Shown here: positions 1-7,184 of the stretch, one piece after another
Layout of the letters: each line of letters opens with the position of its first letter
How positions within the stretch are numbered: position 1 is the first letter of the stretch
Source of the DNA: Selenomonas sp.
GTDB taxonomy: Bacteria; Bacillota_C; Negativicutes; Selenomonadales; Selenomonadaceae
Assembly (NCBI RefSeq): GCF_024699275.1
Contig: NZ_JAILPX010000129.1
Coordinates: forward strand, 1-13,185
Length of the DNA: 13,185 nt
Reading direction: 5' to 3'
Notes under the pieces: model-generated
The model's input: only the letters and a program-made list of their open reading frames with translations
The model's database searches: none
What the model was told of the DNA's origin: nothing
Position numbers and translations under genes: made by a program

Positions 1-2
1 CC

Positions 3-140
3 CGTTCGCTCAAGGGAATTATCGAAGACATCATGCTCGATGTCATGTTCGATATCCCCAAATCCAACGAACCACGTAAAGTCATCATCACCAAAGCCTG
101 CATCGAAGAAGGTGCCGCACCGGAAGTGGTGAAGAAATAA
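3..140 (+). CDS. clpX: ClpX, ATP-binding subunit of Clp protease (C-terminal fragment)
   Basis: Only the last 45 codons and the TAA stop are in the window; the 5' part lies before base 1. The translation begins RSLKGIIEDIMLDVMFDIP and ends EEGAAPEVVKK. This matches the small C-terminal subdomain of ClpX, where the conserved arginine followed by L-(K/R)-x-I-(I/V)-E-x-I-M-L-D-x-M contributes the sensor-2 region of the AAA+ ATPase. ClpX unfolds tagged proteins and feeds them to the ClpP peptidase in the cytoplasm. It is followed after two bases by a strong hairpin terminator. In many Firmicutes clpX is followed by lon; here it is followed by accessory genes on the opposite strand. Identification rests on a short but characteristic tail. 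Confidence 0.9.
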   Translation, partial: RSLKGIIEDIMLDVMFDIPKSNEPRKVIITKACIEEGAAPEVVKK

Positions 141-142
141 AC

Positions 143-190
143 AAAAAAGCAGGCCAACGGGTCCCATAAGACCAGTTGGCCTGCTTTTTT
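143..190. terminator. Bidirectional intrinsic terminator between clpX and the convergent small gene
   Basis: Bases 143-158 and 175-190 form a perfect 16-bp stem, with a six-A run on the left flank and a six-T run on the right. A further GGTC/GACC stem (160-163 with 170-173) stacks above a G-A mismatch and leaves a CCATAA loop. Because the stem is flanked by A and T runs, it reads as hairpin plus U-tract on both strands. It can therefore stop clpX transcripts on the + strand and the small secreted-protein gene on the - strand. Confidence 0.93.
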
Positions 191-197
191 ACGTCAA

Positions 198-404
198 TCA
201 ACGATTTCGTGCATCACCATCATTCCAGCAATAGCCTCTCTGCCCGTGGCCACGGCCGCCACAGTACCAGCCATCATCTGCCTGATTATCTGCATCCTGC
301 CAGCAATAGTCCGGACGAGCTTCCCCATTACTGCCCGCTGCCAGTGCAGGAACTGCACCAGCCAGCATCAGAACGGCGGCAAATGCTGCAAAAATTTTCT
401 TCAT
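198..404 (-). CDS. Small secreted Cys/Trp/Gly-rich protein with YCW motifs (unknown function)
   Basis: A 68-residue protein. MKK followed by a hydrophobic stretch (about residues 4-20) and an ALA-A-type cleavage site near residue 22 form a clear Sec signal peptide. The mature part of about 45 residues is hydrophilic and rich in Gly, Asp and aromatic residues. It has three cysteines (34, 48, 59) and two copies of Y-C-W-x-D-x-D (33-39 and 58-64), plus a WYCGG element between them. The start at 404 is chosen because AGGAGG lies six bases upstream; an in-frame ATG at 428 would put this RBS inside the gene. It lies downstream of jetD on the same strand but has its own promoter-like region, and it ends just before the shared terminator. 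I do not recognise a named family. An odd cysteine number suggests dimerisation, metal binding or one free thiol rather than only internal disulphides. Confidence 0.8.
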   Translation of the reverse strand: MKKIFAAFAAVLMLAGAVPALAAGSNGEARPDYCWQDADNQADDGWYCGGRGHGQRGYCWNDGDARNR

Positions 405-410
405 GGTAAA

Positions 411-416
411 CCTCCT
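411..416 (-). promoter_or_regulatory. Shine-Dalgarno site of the small secreted-protein gene
   Basis: AGGAGG on the - strand with a six-base spacer before ATG at 404. It fixes the start of the small secreted protein in preference to the upstream in-frame ATG at 428. It abuts the perfect palindrome TGAACATGTTCA (416-427). Confidence 0.8.
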
Positions 417-427
417 GAACATGTTCA
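416..427. repeat. Perfect 12-bp palindrome next to the RBS
   Basis: TGAACATGTTCA is its own reverse complement and touches the Shine-Dalgarno of the small secreted-protein gene. It could bind a dimeric regulator. It resembles a Gram-positive LexA/DinR box, but that box has four bases between GAAC and GTTC and here there are two, so no LexA claim is made. Confidence 0.4.
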
Positions 428-432
428 TCTTC

Positions 433-452
433 CTGTTAACAGCCGATTAACA
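433..452. promoter_or_regulatory. TTAACA-N5-TTAACA direct repeat, Pho-box-like, containing palindrome CTGTTAACAG
   Basis: On the + strand TTAACA occurs at 436-441 and again at 447-452, an exact 11-base period. Hexamers spaced this way on one face of the helix are typical of OmpR/PhoB-class response regulator sites, and the hexamer resembles the Firmicutes PhoP box (TT-A/T-ACA repeats). The left copy sits inside the 10-bp palindrome CTGTTAACAG (433-442). The site would lie at or just after the predicted transcription start of the small secreted-protein gene, a position that suggests repression. Binding by a PhoP-like factor is inference. Confidence 0.35.
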
Positions 453-457
453 TATTC

Positions 458-463
458 ATTCTA
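458..463 (-). promoter_or_regulatory. Extended -10 element of the small secreted-protein gene
   Basis: The - strand reads TGG followed by TAGAAT, an extended -10 (TGn-TAtAAT type, five of six matches in the hexamer). The -35 position 17 bases upstream (ACATTG) is poor. That fits an extended -10 promoter helped by an activator bound at the direct repeat over the -35 region. Predicted transcription would start near 451, leaving a leader of about 47 bases. Confidence 0.45.
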
Positions 464-472
464 CCAGCCGTT

Positions 473-489
473 TGTGACGTCAATGTGAC
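473..489. promoter_or_regulatory. TGTGAC-N5-TGTGAC direct repeat over the -35 region
   Basis: TGTGAC occurs at 473-478 and 484-489, again with an 11-base period, and overlaps the -35 region of the extended -10 promoter at 458-463. Bases 475-482 also read as the palindrome TGACGTCA. The arrangement suits a tandem-binding activator, but no regulator is identified. Confidence 0.35.
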
Positions 490-537
490 ATTTAGCACCG
501 ATTATCATACAAATCGAATCCGTAGCTGTTTTCTTCT

Positions 538-1794
538 CTAACTGTCAACAATATCATGCGCTAGCTCTGGCAGCAAACTCTCTTGATAAAGTACCTTGCA
601 TCTATTCTGCATCGCAGCTGCCAAATCCTGCAGCTGCGGATGAACAGGACTGGGGATTTTCTTTAGCCGCGTTTCCGGCAAATCCAATGTGGCCCGGTTG
701 TACTCGTCCACCGACATATGCCATAGTTTTGCGCTGTCATAACGGTATAACAGCCGCTGGGCGATGGCTATTCCTTCAGGGTCAAAGTCTCCGGCGTAAT
801 GAAAGTTACAGCCTGACTGCGAGAGCTTGTCTAGTAGTGCCCACGAGGCCGCTTTTAACTGTCCGTGCAGGCACAGCAGCGGCACAATGCACTGTCTTTT
901 TTGCAACTCGTCCACCAGCGCCGAAAAGACACCGGAATTTTCCACGATGTAAATATCCTTTCCCGTCAGAGGCGTGATTTTCTCTGCCCAGGCAATTTCC
1001 CGCAAAGGAATATTCAGTGGAGAGAAGGTATGGGCGCTTGCGCTCCAATAAGAAATTTCCCTGCCCTCCTTACAATAAGCCTGCAAACCATATACCGTGG
1101 CAAAGTTTAAGATATCGTCCCGGATAATATGAAAATAATAGAGCAGCCGGGTACGCTCATCGGCATCTGTCGGCACTTTTTCCCTTTGCAAAAAGGCCAG
1201 CGCCTGTATAAATAACCGTCCGGCCTGTTCACTCTGGTCAAAAGCATGGGGATTGCCGCAGATGCGGTTAGCAAAGAGGGGCAGCCGTTCGTAGTCAGCT
1301 GGCAGATTGCTCAGTGCCCTGGCTGTCAGGGAGAGCAATTGTTCATCCAAATAGAATTCCTTTTGCGCCAAATGCAAGTCCCGATTTTGCAAAGCTGTTA
1401 ACCAACGGACAGCAGCTTTGCCCGTACAGGCATTCTGCAGCCGGACAAGAATACTCTTTCTAAGATTCAGCGCGCTTTCCCGTTCCTCCCGCCTGGTCAT
1501 AAAACCTGCCGGCTGCAAGGACAGAAGAAACTCTGCCAAAGGAATATCACTATAGCGGGTTTTCTCCCAGGCGGCAGAAAACTCCTTGTAGCTGATGCGG
1601 GCAGCCATCGGACAATCCCGCCGCAGGAAGGCGGCAATATCCTGCCGTTCTTCTGTATGCAAGTTTTTCAGCACCGCTATGCCGCCAAAATGCCCCAGAC
1701 TGCGATATTTTTGACAGTAAAGCAAGGCTATTTTTTGCATAATGGGATGACTCTTAAAATACTGCTGTGCTTCCTGCAATAAAACGCTGTTCAA
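538..1794 (-). CDS. jetD: Wadjet nuclease subunit JetD (DUF3323/DUF2399, Toprim-like; type II)
   Basis: A 418-residue protein when started at TTG 1794. The TTG overlaps the jetC stop as TTGA and has GGAGG seven bases upstream. An ATG at 1836 would add 14 residues, overlap jetC by 46 bases and lacks a good RBS. The N-terminal third matches the DUF3323 pattern (around residues 15-60, ending LHTEERQDIAAFLRRD). The C-terminal third is DUF2399 with a Toprim-like fold: IVEN with the metal-binding Glu at about 285, LLCLHGQ, then HYAGDFDPEG with Asp at about 336 and 338. In Wadjet, JetD is the topoisomerase VI-A-like nuclease that cleaves plasmid DNA after the JetABC motor has extruded a loop. All acidic Toprim residues expected from the family are present, so it should be active. 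It is last in the jet operon. Confidence 0.9.
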   Translation of the reverse strand: MNSVLLQEAQQYFKSHPIMQKIALLYCQKYRSLGHFGGIAVLKNLHTEERQDIAAFLRRDCPMAARISYKEFSAAWEKTRYSDIPLAEFLLSLQPAGFMTRREERESALNLRKSILVRLQNACTGKAAVRWLTALQNRDLHLAQKEFYLDEQLLSLTARALSNLPADYERLPLFANRICGNPHAFDQSEQAGRLFIQALAFLQREKVPTDADERTRLLYYFHIIRDDILNFATVYGLQAYCKEGREISYWSASAHTFSPLNIPLREIAWAEKITPLTGKDIYIVENSGVFSALVDELQKRQCIVPLLCLHGQLKAASWALLDKLSQSGCNFHYAGDFDPEGIAIAQRLLYRYDSAKLWHMSVDEYNRATLDLPETRLKKIPSPVHPQLQDLAAAMQNRCKVLYQESLLPELAHDIVDS

Positions 1795-4700
1795 GAATCT
1801 CCCTCCAACATGATATTGCGAGCCTTTCCATCCCAATGATAGCCTAATACCGACACATAATTGGCATTCAGGGGACGCAGTAATTCATAGATATTGAGAC
1901 TGGGCACCACATCATAATCCCCCCAGATGGCCTGTGAGTTCATGATGTAGTTAAAGCCCATCTGCTCCACGAGCCGGAACATATCCCGCATATTCTGTTC
2001 ATCTACTCCGGCAAAGGCCTCGTCCAACGTAATTAAGCGCGGCGCATCCTTGCCCGCATCGAGATAACGGGAATACGCTGCGGAAAACAGCGGCACATAC
2101 ATGGCCATAGCCTTTTCGCCACCGCTGAAGCGGAAAAACGCCTTATCCGTAAGCTCCCGTCGCTGAATCTGTTCACCCTTGTCATAGTAAAGCCGAAAGC
2201 GGAACCACTGGCGGTAGTCCAGCTGTTCGCGCACGGAAGCAGCAAAGGCTTCGGCATCCTTTTCCTCGGCTTCGGCAGCTTCTCTGGCACGACGGATACG
2301 GGTGGAAAAATGTTCTTCCAGCTTTTTCATATCCTCGTCCTTCATCAAATCCGGGTCGGCATGGAGTAGTTCTACCAGCTCTGCCGTATCCAGTTCCTTA
2401 TCGCTGTCTTCCCCCGTGTTCGGTTTCCATTCCAGCCGGAACCGCAGGGCGCTGGAGGTTTCACTTTTGGCCATCAGATGGTTCATCTTTTTAATCCAAT
2501 CCTCGGCGCCATAGATTTTATCGCTGATCGTGCGGCCTATGCTGTTTAGGATGATCTCCTGATAGATTTTCTTATCCTGTTCAGAGAGCAGATTTTCCTG
2601 CTCCGCCAAATGCGCCTTTAAGGCCGCCAGCTGCTCATATGGACTGATGAGCTTGCCCCCTGCTTCCGTCAAAGCGATCTGCCGGACGGCATAATCACGC
2701 AGATTATCCAGACGGGGCTTAAAGAGTTCTGCTTCCGCTTCACTGATTTCCGGCAAATCGCCGAGTTCATCCACATTTTCCCGCAAGGAAAAACGATATT
2801 CGGCGATTTCATCCCGATGCTGGGCATACTGATTTTCCACCGCCTGCGCCAGCGAATGGAGAGATTTGTTGTCTCTGTTCTTTTGCCTAGCCGACATCAG
2901 CTCGCGCAGAGTCTTTTTTTCATTTATCGGGAAACCGCGCTGCTGTTCAGCGGCTAAGAGTTTCTGCCATTTTTCCTGCAAGGCTCTGTAGATTTCCTGC
3001 CGCCGAAGGCTTACGGCCAGTTCTTCGGCAAGGATTTCCTGACTCTGTTCCGCCTGCCCCAGTTCCCGGGATACCATGCTAAGTTCACGGGGAATAGCCA
3101 ACAGCCTTGCAATGACCGCTTCAATGCGCGCCTTGAGACCGGCAGCATCCAGCTCCGATAGCTGCCGGTCAAGAGCCGCAATGGTCTTTTGCAGCTTGCC
3201 TATGGCCAATTCCTTATCCACCACTTCGGCTCTTAAACTGTCCACTTCTTCGCGGACATAAGCCGCTTCCTCCCCATGCTGAGCAAACAACATCGCCCGA
3301 TGGGCATAGCCTGCCTGCAGCAAAGTCAGTTTATGCAATTCTTCAGCATATTCCACCAGAGCCTTTTCGGCCTCCTCATAAGCTGCCGCAGAAAAGGCCA
3401 GCTTTGTGTCTCCCCGTTCCGCAAGCAGGGCTTTTTTCTCCTCCCGCAAGTTTTGGCTCAACGCCTGCTGCTTTTCCGTAAGTTCTGCCAGGCGGTCTTT
3501 CTGCGCCTTGATATCCCCTTCCCGGCGGCGGATTTCATCATTTATTTTTTGCGCTGATTCCTGCGTGGGGAATTCCTGACGAGCCTTTTGCAGTTGTGCG
3601 GCCTCCTGTAAAAGTTTTTGCTCCTGCCCAGTCTGCACCGCCATTTCGTCATTTAACTGACGGAGTTCTGCTTCCTTGACCGCAATCTGCTGACGGCGGT
3701 AATTTTCCCGCGCCTGCCTGCCAATGAAGAGGGCTGCCGGACGCCTGGCAGCGCAGCCCGCCAGATTGCCCAAGGCGTAAGCTCCCGCTGTGACGTTGAG
3801 TGTAATGCCGCCTTGAGCTTTATAGACATCATCGTTAATGGCAATACCGGATAGAACTTCGGCAATGCGCTCACGGCTGATACCGGACGTGCCTGCCACC
3901 GGTTCCAAATAATCAAAGAGGGATTCGGCCATCATCACGGGACTGCCGGCAAAGAGCACCGCGCCCCGCATATCTTCCGGCAGACTTTCGCCGCTGTCAT
4001 TTTTCTCCAATATCAGCGCATTTAACAGCCCGGCTTCCATAAGTGCCGACTCAATGCGTTCCCGCATCTCTGGTGTCACATGGCTGCGATACTCCGTGGC
4101 TTCATACAGGGGCACGAAGGAAATTTTCTGCGCCTGCAAATTCTCCCGCGCCTTTTTGTACGCTTCCCCTAGTTCCGGTTCGGCTTCCTTCGCCTCCCGC
4201 AGGGCAGAAAGCTCCTCTTCGGCCTCGGCCTTACGGCAGCTTAACTCCTGCAATTTAAGGCGCACGCCGCCAATGGCCGTATCCAGCTGACGGCGGTGCT
4301 CACCCACCACCGTTTCCAAAATTTCCTCAATATCCAGCCAGCCGGTACTCTGAAAAAGCTCCCTGAGGCCGGCTGCCATGCTGTTTTCCTGTTCCTTGGC
4401 AAATTTTATTACGCCCTGCCACTCTTGCTGCCATTCGTAGAAGGCTTTGACCAGTTCACCCAGTTCATCTTCCAGCTGTTCCTGTAATTTGCCAAGTTCG
4501 TGGCGGTAATCGTCCAAACGGCGATTTTCTTCTCCTAAAGCCACTTCTCCCTGCCGATACCGTGACTCTGACTGTTCATACCCCAGCATTGCCTTGCTCA
4601 GCTGCCGCAGCTTGCCATCATAAAGACGACGCTGCCCCTGCCAAAGCTGCAGATGTTCCGCCGCCATCTTGTCCTTGATAGCAAAGCCTGCACTTAAGGT

Positions 4701-5951
4701 ATCGTGAGCCGCAAAGTCTGCCTGCTTCGCCAGATAATCCAAGTCTGCCAAAAGTTCCCGCGCTGACTTTTCCTGCTGGAAAAGCTCGGCTTCTTCCCTA
4801 TTCATTTGCTCTTCCAGTTTCAGTTCCCGCTGGCGTTTTTTTAGCAGCCTGTCTTCCTTGCGCTTTTTCTCCGCTTCTTCTTTAGCCAGCTGTTCGGTGG
4901 CTTTCTGTCTGGCTTCGGTTGCCTTGTAGGCCTCATTTTCCTGCAGGTCGGACTGCTCCTGCCGCAGAGCAGCCTCCTCTACCGTCAACTCCTGCTGCCG
5001 ATTGAGCGCAGCCGTTACCTTTTCCTTCGCCGCCTGCAAGGCTGTGCTCTTTTCCGCCGCCTCTTTGACCAGACGGTTCAGCGTACGCTGGCATTCAGCT
5101 GCCGCTAACCCACGCTCGGCCAGCACGGCTTCGTTGTAGGCCGTATAGGCCCGGCAAATAGCGGTAAAAGCCCCCTGCTCCCGCTTCAACTGCTCAATGG
5201 CCAGTCTGGTCTTTTCCATATTTTCCAGCGTTTCAGCCAGAGGGCGCAAATCATCATCCGACAATGTAGGCAGAGAAGCATTAAGGATTTCATAAATGAC
5301 ACTGGGCTTAAAATCACGTGAAAGCTTCGGACTGCGCAGCTGAATGAGCAGTTTCATCAGTTCCTCATATTTGCCGATATCCTCATAGCCAAAGATATAC
5401 TGATTCACCATGGCCATGTATTCACGCTGTTCCGTAGTCACCCGGCCATCCTGACCGATAGCATTTTCCAGTTCCCGGCGGGTAAGGGGAATCTTCTGCT
5501 CCGCGCCGGTTTCCGGATTTTTCGCCAAGTGATAAAGCGTTAAATCCTCACCAATGCGGCGCCCGTTTTGCAGCACAAAGCCCCAAAAATCCACCCTTGA
5601 ATTGCCCCGTTTGGCATGCAGGCCAATCCCCGTTGTAATATACTGGTCGCTGTTTTCCCGCTTGTATTCCAGATAGAGATAGCCCGTACGCTCGTCATAA
5701 TCGCTGATTTCCTTTTCGCCCAGCAGGTAATCGTCCATCGTGCGGGATTTGGAACCGAAGCTGTCCAGCCGGTCAGCACGCTTGACCCCATCCAAAAGAA
5801 CGGTTACAAGGCTCTGCATGGTCACAGACTTGCCGGAACCGTTGCTGCCGCGCAGAAGCAGCCGTCCATCAGCAAAGTAAAACTCCGCCTCATCATAATA
5901 CCAATAATTTAAGATTCCCGCCCGGTAGGCCTGCCATCTGCTCTCACTCAT
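1791..5951 (-). CDS. jetC: Wadjet SMC-like ATPase JetC (TIGR02680 family)
   Basis: A 1386-residue SMC/MukB-like protein, the usual length for TIGR02680. The head starts with ADGRLLLRGSNGSGKS (Walker A at 35-42). The C-terminal head half carries the ABC signature FSGGEK (SGGEK from 1276) and Walker B LITLDEAF with Asp1310 and catalytic Glu1311, followed by the AGVDEQN D-loop. Charged heptad-rich coiled coils occupy roughly 245-620 and 750-1150. They flank a Gly/Ala-rich globular segment (about 630-745), the expected hinge position. JetC is the motor that extrudes DNA loops with JetA and JetB and lets JetD cut small circular plasmids. The ATG lies six bases after GGAGG and overlaps the jetB stop by eight bases. 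The stop overlaps the likely jetD TTG start. Both ATPase halves are complete. Confidence 0.95.
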   Translation of the reverse strand: MSESRWQAYRAGILNYWYYDEAEFYFADGRLLLRGSNGSGKSVTMQSLVTVLLDGVKRADRLDSFGSKSRTMDDYLLGEKEISDYDERTGYLYLEYKRENSDQYITTGIGLHAKRGNSRVDFWGFVLQNGRRIGEDLTLYHLAKNPETGAEQKIPLTRRELENAIGQDGRVTTEQREYMAMVNQYIFGYEDIGKYEELMKLLIQLRSPKLSRDFKPSVIYEILNASLPTLSDDDLRPLAETLENMEKTRLAIEQLKREQGAFTAICRAYTAYNEAVLAERGLAAAECQRTLNRLVKEAAEKSTALQAAKEKVTAALNRQQELTVEEAALRQEQSDLQENEAYKATEARQKATEQLAKEEAEKKRKEDRLLKKRQRELKLEEQMNREEAELFQQEKSARELLADLDYLAKQADFAAHDTLSAGFAIKDKMAAEHLQLWQGQRRLYDGKLRQLSKAMLGYEQSESRYRQGEVALGEENRRLDDYRHELGKLQEQLEDELGELVKAFYEWQQEWQGVIKFAKEQENSMAAGLRELFQSTGWLDIEEILETVVGEHRRQLDTAIGGVRLKLQELSCRKAEAEEELSALREAKEAEPELGEAYKKARENLQAQKISFVPLYEATEYRSHVTPEMRERIESALMEAGLLNALILEKNDSGESLPEDMRGAVLFAGSPVMMAESLFDYLEPVAGTSGISRERIAEVLSGIAINDDVYKAQGGITLNVTAGAYALGNLAGCAARRPAALFIGRQARENYRRQQIAVKEAELRQLNDEMAVQTGQEQKLLQEAAQLQKARQEFPTQESAQKINDEIRRREGDIKAQKDRLAELTEKQQALSQNLREEKKALLAERGDTKLAFSAAAYEEAEKALVEYAEELHKLTLLQAGYAHRAMLFAQHGEEAAYVREEVDSLRAEVVDKELAIGKLQKTIAALDRQLSELDAAGLKARIEAVIARLLAIPRELSMVSRELGQAEQSQEILAEELAVSLRRQEIYRALQEKWQKLLAAEQQRGFPINEKKTLRELMSARQKNRDNKSLHSLAQAVENQYAQHRDEIAEYRFSLRENVDELGDLPEISEAEAELFKPRLDNLRDYAVRQIALTEAGGKLISPYEQLAALKAHLAEQENLLSEQDKKIYQEIILNSIGRTISDKIYGAEDWIKKMNHLMAKSETSSALRFRLEWKPNTGEDSDKELDTAELVELLHADPDLMKDEDMKKLEEHFSTRIRRAREAAEAEEKDAEAFAASVREQLDYRQWFRFRLYYDKGEQIQRRELTDKAFFRFSGGEKAMAMYVPLFSAAYSRYLDAGKDAPRLITLDEAFAGVDEQNMRDMFRLVEQMGFNYIMNSQAIWGDYDVVPSLNIYELLRPLNANYVSVLGYHWDGKARNIMLEGDS
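1802..1806 (-). promoter_or_regulatory. Shine-Dalgarno site supporting the jetD TTG start
   Basis: GGAGG on the - strand lies inside the 3' end of jetC and seven bases before TTG at 1794. The codon shares TTGA with the jetC stop. This spacing and overlap are typical of translational coupling and favour TTG over the upstream ATG at 1836. Confidence 0.65.
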
Positions 5952-7182
5952 CTAAATCCTCCGCTGTCTCCTGTTTTGCCTTGCCTAAGGAACGCTTTTT
6001 GCTGGTCTTTATTGCCTGCATACGGCCATCATAATCATGAGGATAGACACCCTCGCAGCGATAGAGCGCCGGCAGCAGGGTAATCACGCCCTGCTGAATC
6101 TCAGCCATGCTCCAGGCCGTCAGCTCCTGCAATAAGATTTCCGCAAGCCTTTTGCTGCTCATTTCCCGATATTCCTTGGTCCAGCCGCGTCCCGCAGCCG
6201 CCGTTAGCTTCTCCACATGCGCCTGCCATTCCTCCTGGCTCAGCTGCTCCGGTACCTCCGGTAAATTGCGCAGATAATGGGAAAGATGCAGCATAATATC
6301 GTGAATGCCTCGGAACCGCACCGGGAAACTGTCCCGAAACCAAGTATTCTGCTCATGGGACACCGCCAAAAGCGCATCGGCATACAGCTCCATATGCAGA
6401 CCGAAATATTCCTCTAAATCCGTCTCTAATTTGCCGCCATGCCGCCGTAGATAATCAAAATCCTTCTCTGTTCCCTCACTACGGTAATATACCGGCGTGA
6501 GCAGCGCCTCCCGATAAATACGATGACGGCGACCCCGCTGAAATGCCATTTCCGCACTGCTGTCCGTGAAGAAATCCTCCCCGATAAGCTCCTGCGGCGA
6601 ATGATAATCCATCAGTTCCTTAGGAAAACTGCGCAGAAAATACCGGGCAAGAGAGGTCACCTCATAAAGCGCCTCCCCCTCCATCACACCATCCTTAAAG
6701 CCTACACTTAAAAAAGCCTCGCTTTCATCATCCACAATGCGCAAAATGCCGGCCTCCGCCAAAAACTTGATCACCCGGATAAGCGCCTTGCGCCACTTAT
6801 AATCTTCCCAGACCAGCTTCGGGGTCAGGGCATCTTCCGGATAATAGGAGAGCAGCGCTTCTGCCAAATCCCCCAACAAAAACTGCCCGCCGGCTTCATA
6901 TTCTTCCAAAAAAGCCATGACACAGGCGAGCAATACATAGTCTGCCGCGCTTTGCATGGCTTCCAGCCCCATAAAGGTCCTTGGCTTATGGGGAATCTTC
7001 TCCAATTTATAAAACTGCGCGGTAACGATTAGCGGCCAGCCGCAGCGGTCACGAAAAAATTGCCGCAGGATTTTTTCCTGACGGCGAATAAGCAAATATT
7101 CTTCGGGCATATCCCTGCGGGTAACCCAGCGATTTTCCATTAGTACCTGGACGGCCTGACGAAGGTCTTCCTGTTCGGTCAT
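5944..7182 (-). CDS. jetB: Wadjet KITE-like subunit JetB (DUF2398/TIGR02678)
   Basis: A 412-residue protein matching the DUF2398 (TIGR02678) pattern. An N-terminal helix pair ends RRQEKILRQFFRDRCGWPLIV (roughly residues 28-52). This is followed by a KLEKIPHKPRTF stretch, then a helical segment DYVLLACVMAFLEEYEAGGQFLLGDLAE around 80-110 that fits a winged-helix core. In Wadjet complexes JetB is the MukE/KITE-like partner that bridges kleisin JetA and the SMC heads of JetC. It has no catalytic motif of its own and acts in the cytoplasm on DNA. The ATG follows the jetA stop after two bases. AAAGGA inside the jetA tail sits about 11 bases upstream, so its translation is probably coupled to jetA. 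The stop overlaps the jetC start. Confidence 0.88.
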   Translation of the reverse strand: MTEQEDLRQAVQVLMENRWVTRRDMPEEYLLIRRQEKILRQFFRDRCGWPLIVTAQFYKLEKIPHKPRTFMGLEAMQSAADYVLLACVMAFLEEYEAGGQFLLGDLAEALLSYYPEDALTPKLVWEDYKWRKALIRVIKFLAEAGILRIVDDESEAFLSVGFKDGVMEGEALYEVTSLARYFLRSFPKELMDYHSPQELIGEDFFTDSSAEMAFQRGRRHRIYREALLTPVYYRSEGTEKDFDYLRRHGGKLETDLEEYFGLHMELYADALLAVSHEQNTWFRDSFPVRFRGIHDIMLHLSHYLRNLPEVPEQLSQEEWQAHVEKLTAAAGRGWTKEYREMSSKRLAEILLQELTAWSMAEIQQGVITLLPALYRCEGVYPHDYDGRMQAIKTSKKRSLGKAKQETAEDLDE

Positions 7183-7184
7183 CT

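Noticed and set aside
416..427. LexA/DinR box
   Set aside because: GAAC and GTTC are separated by two bases rather than four, and flanking bases do not match.
176..488. + strand frames opposite the small secreted-protein gene
   Set aside because: They are antisense shadows with no RBS or recognisable domain; the - strand frame has a signal peptide and perfect RBS.
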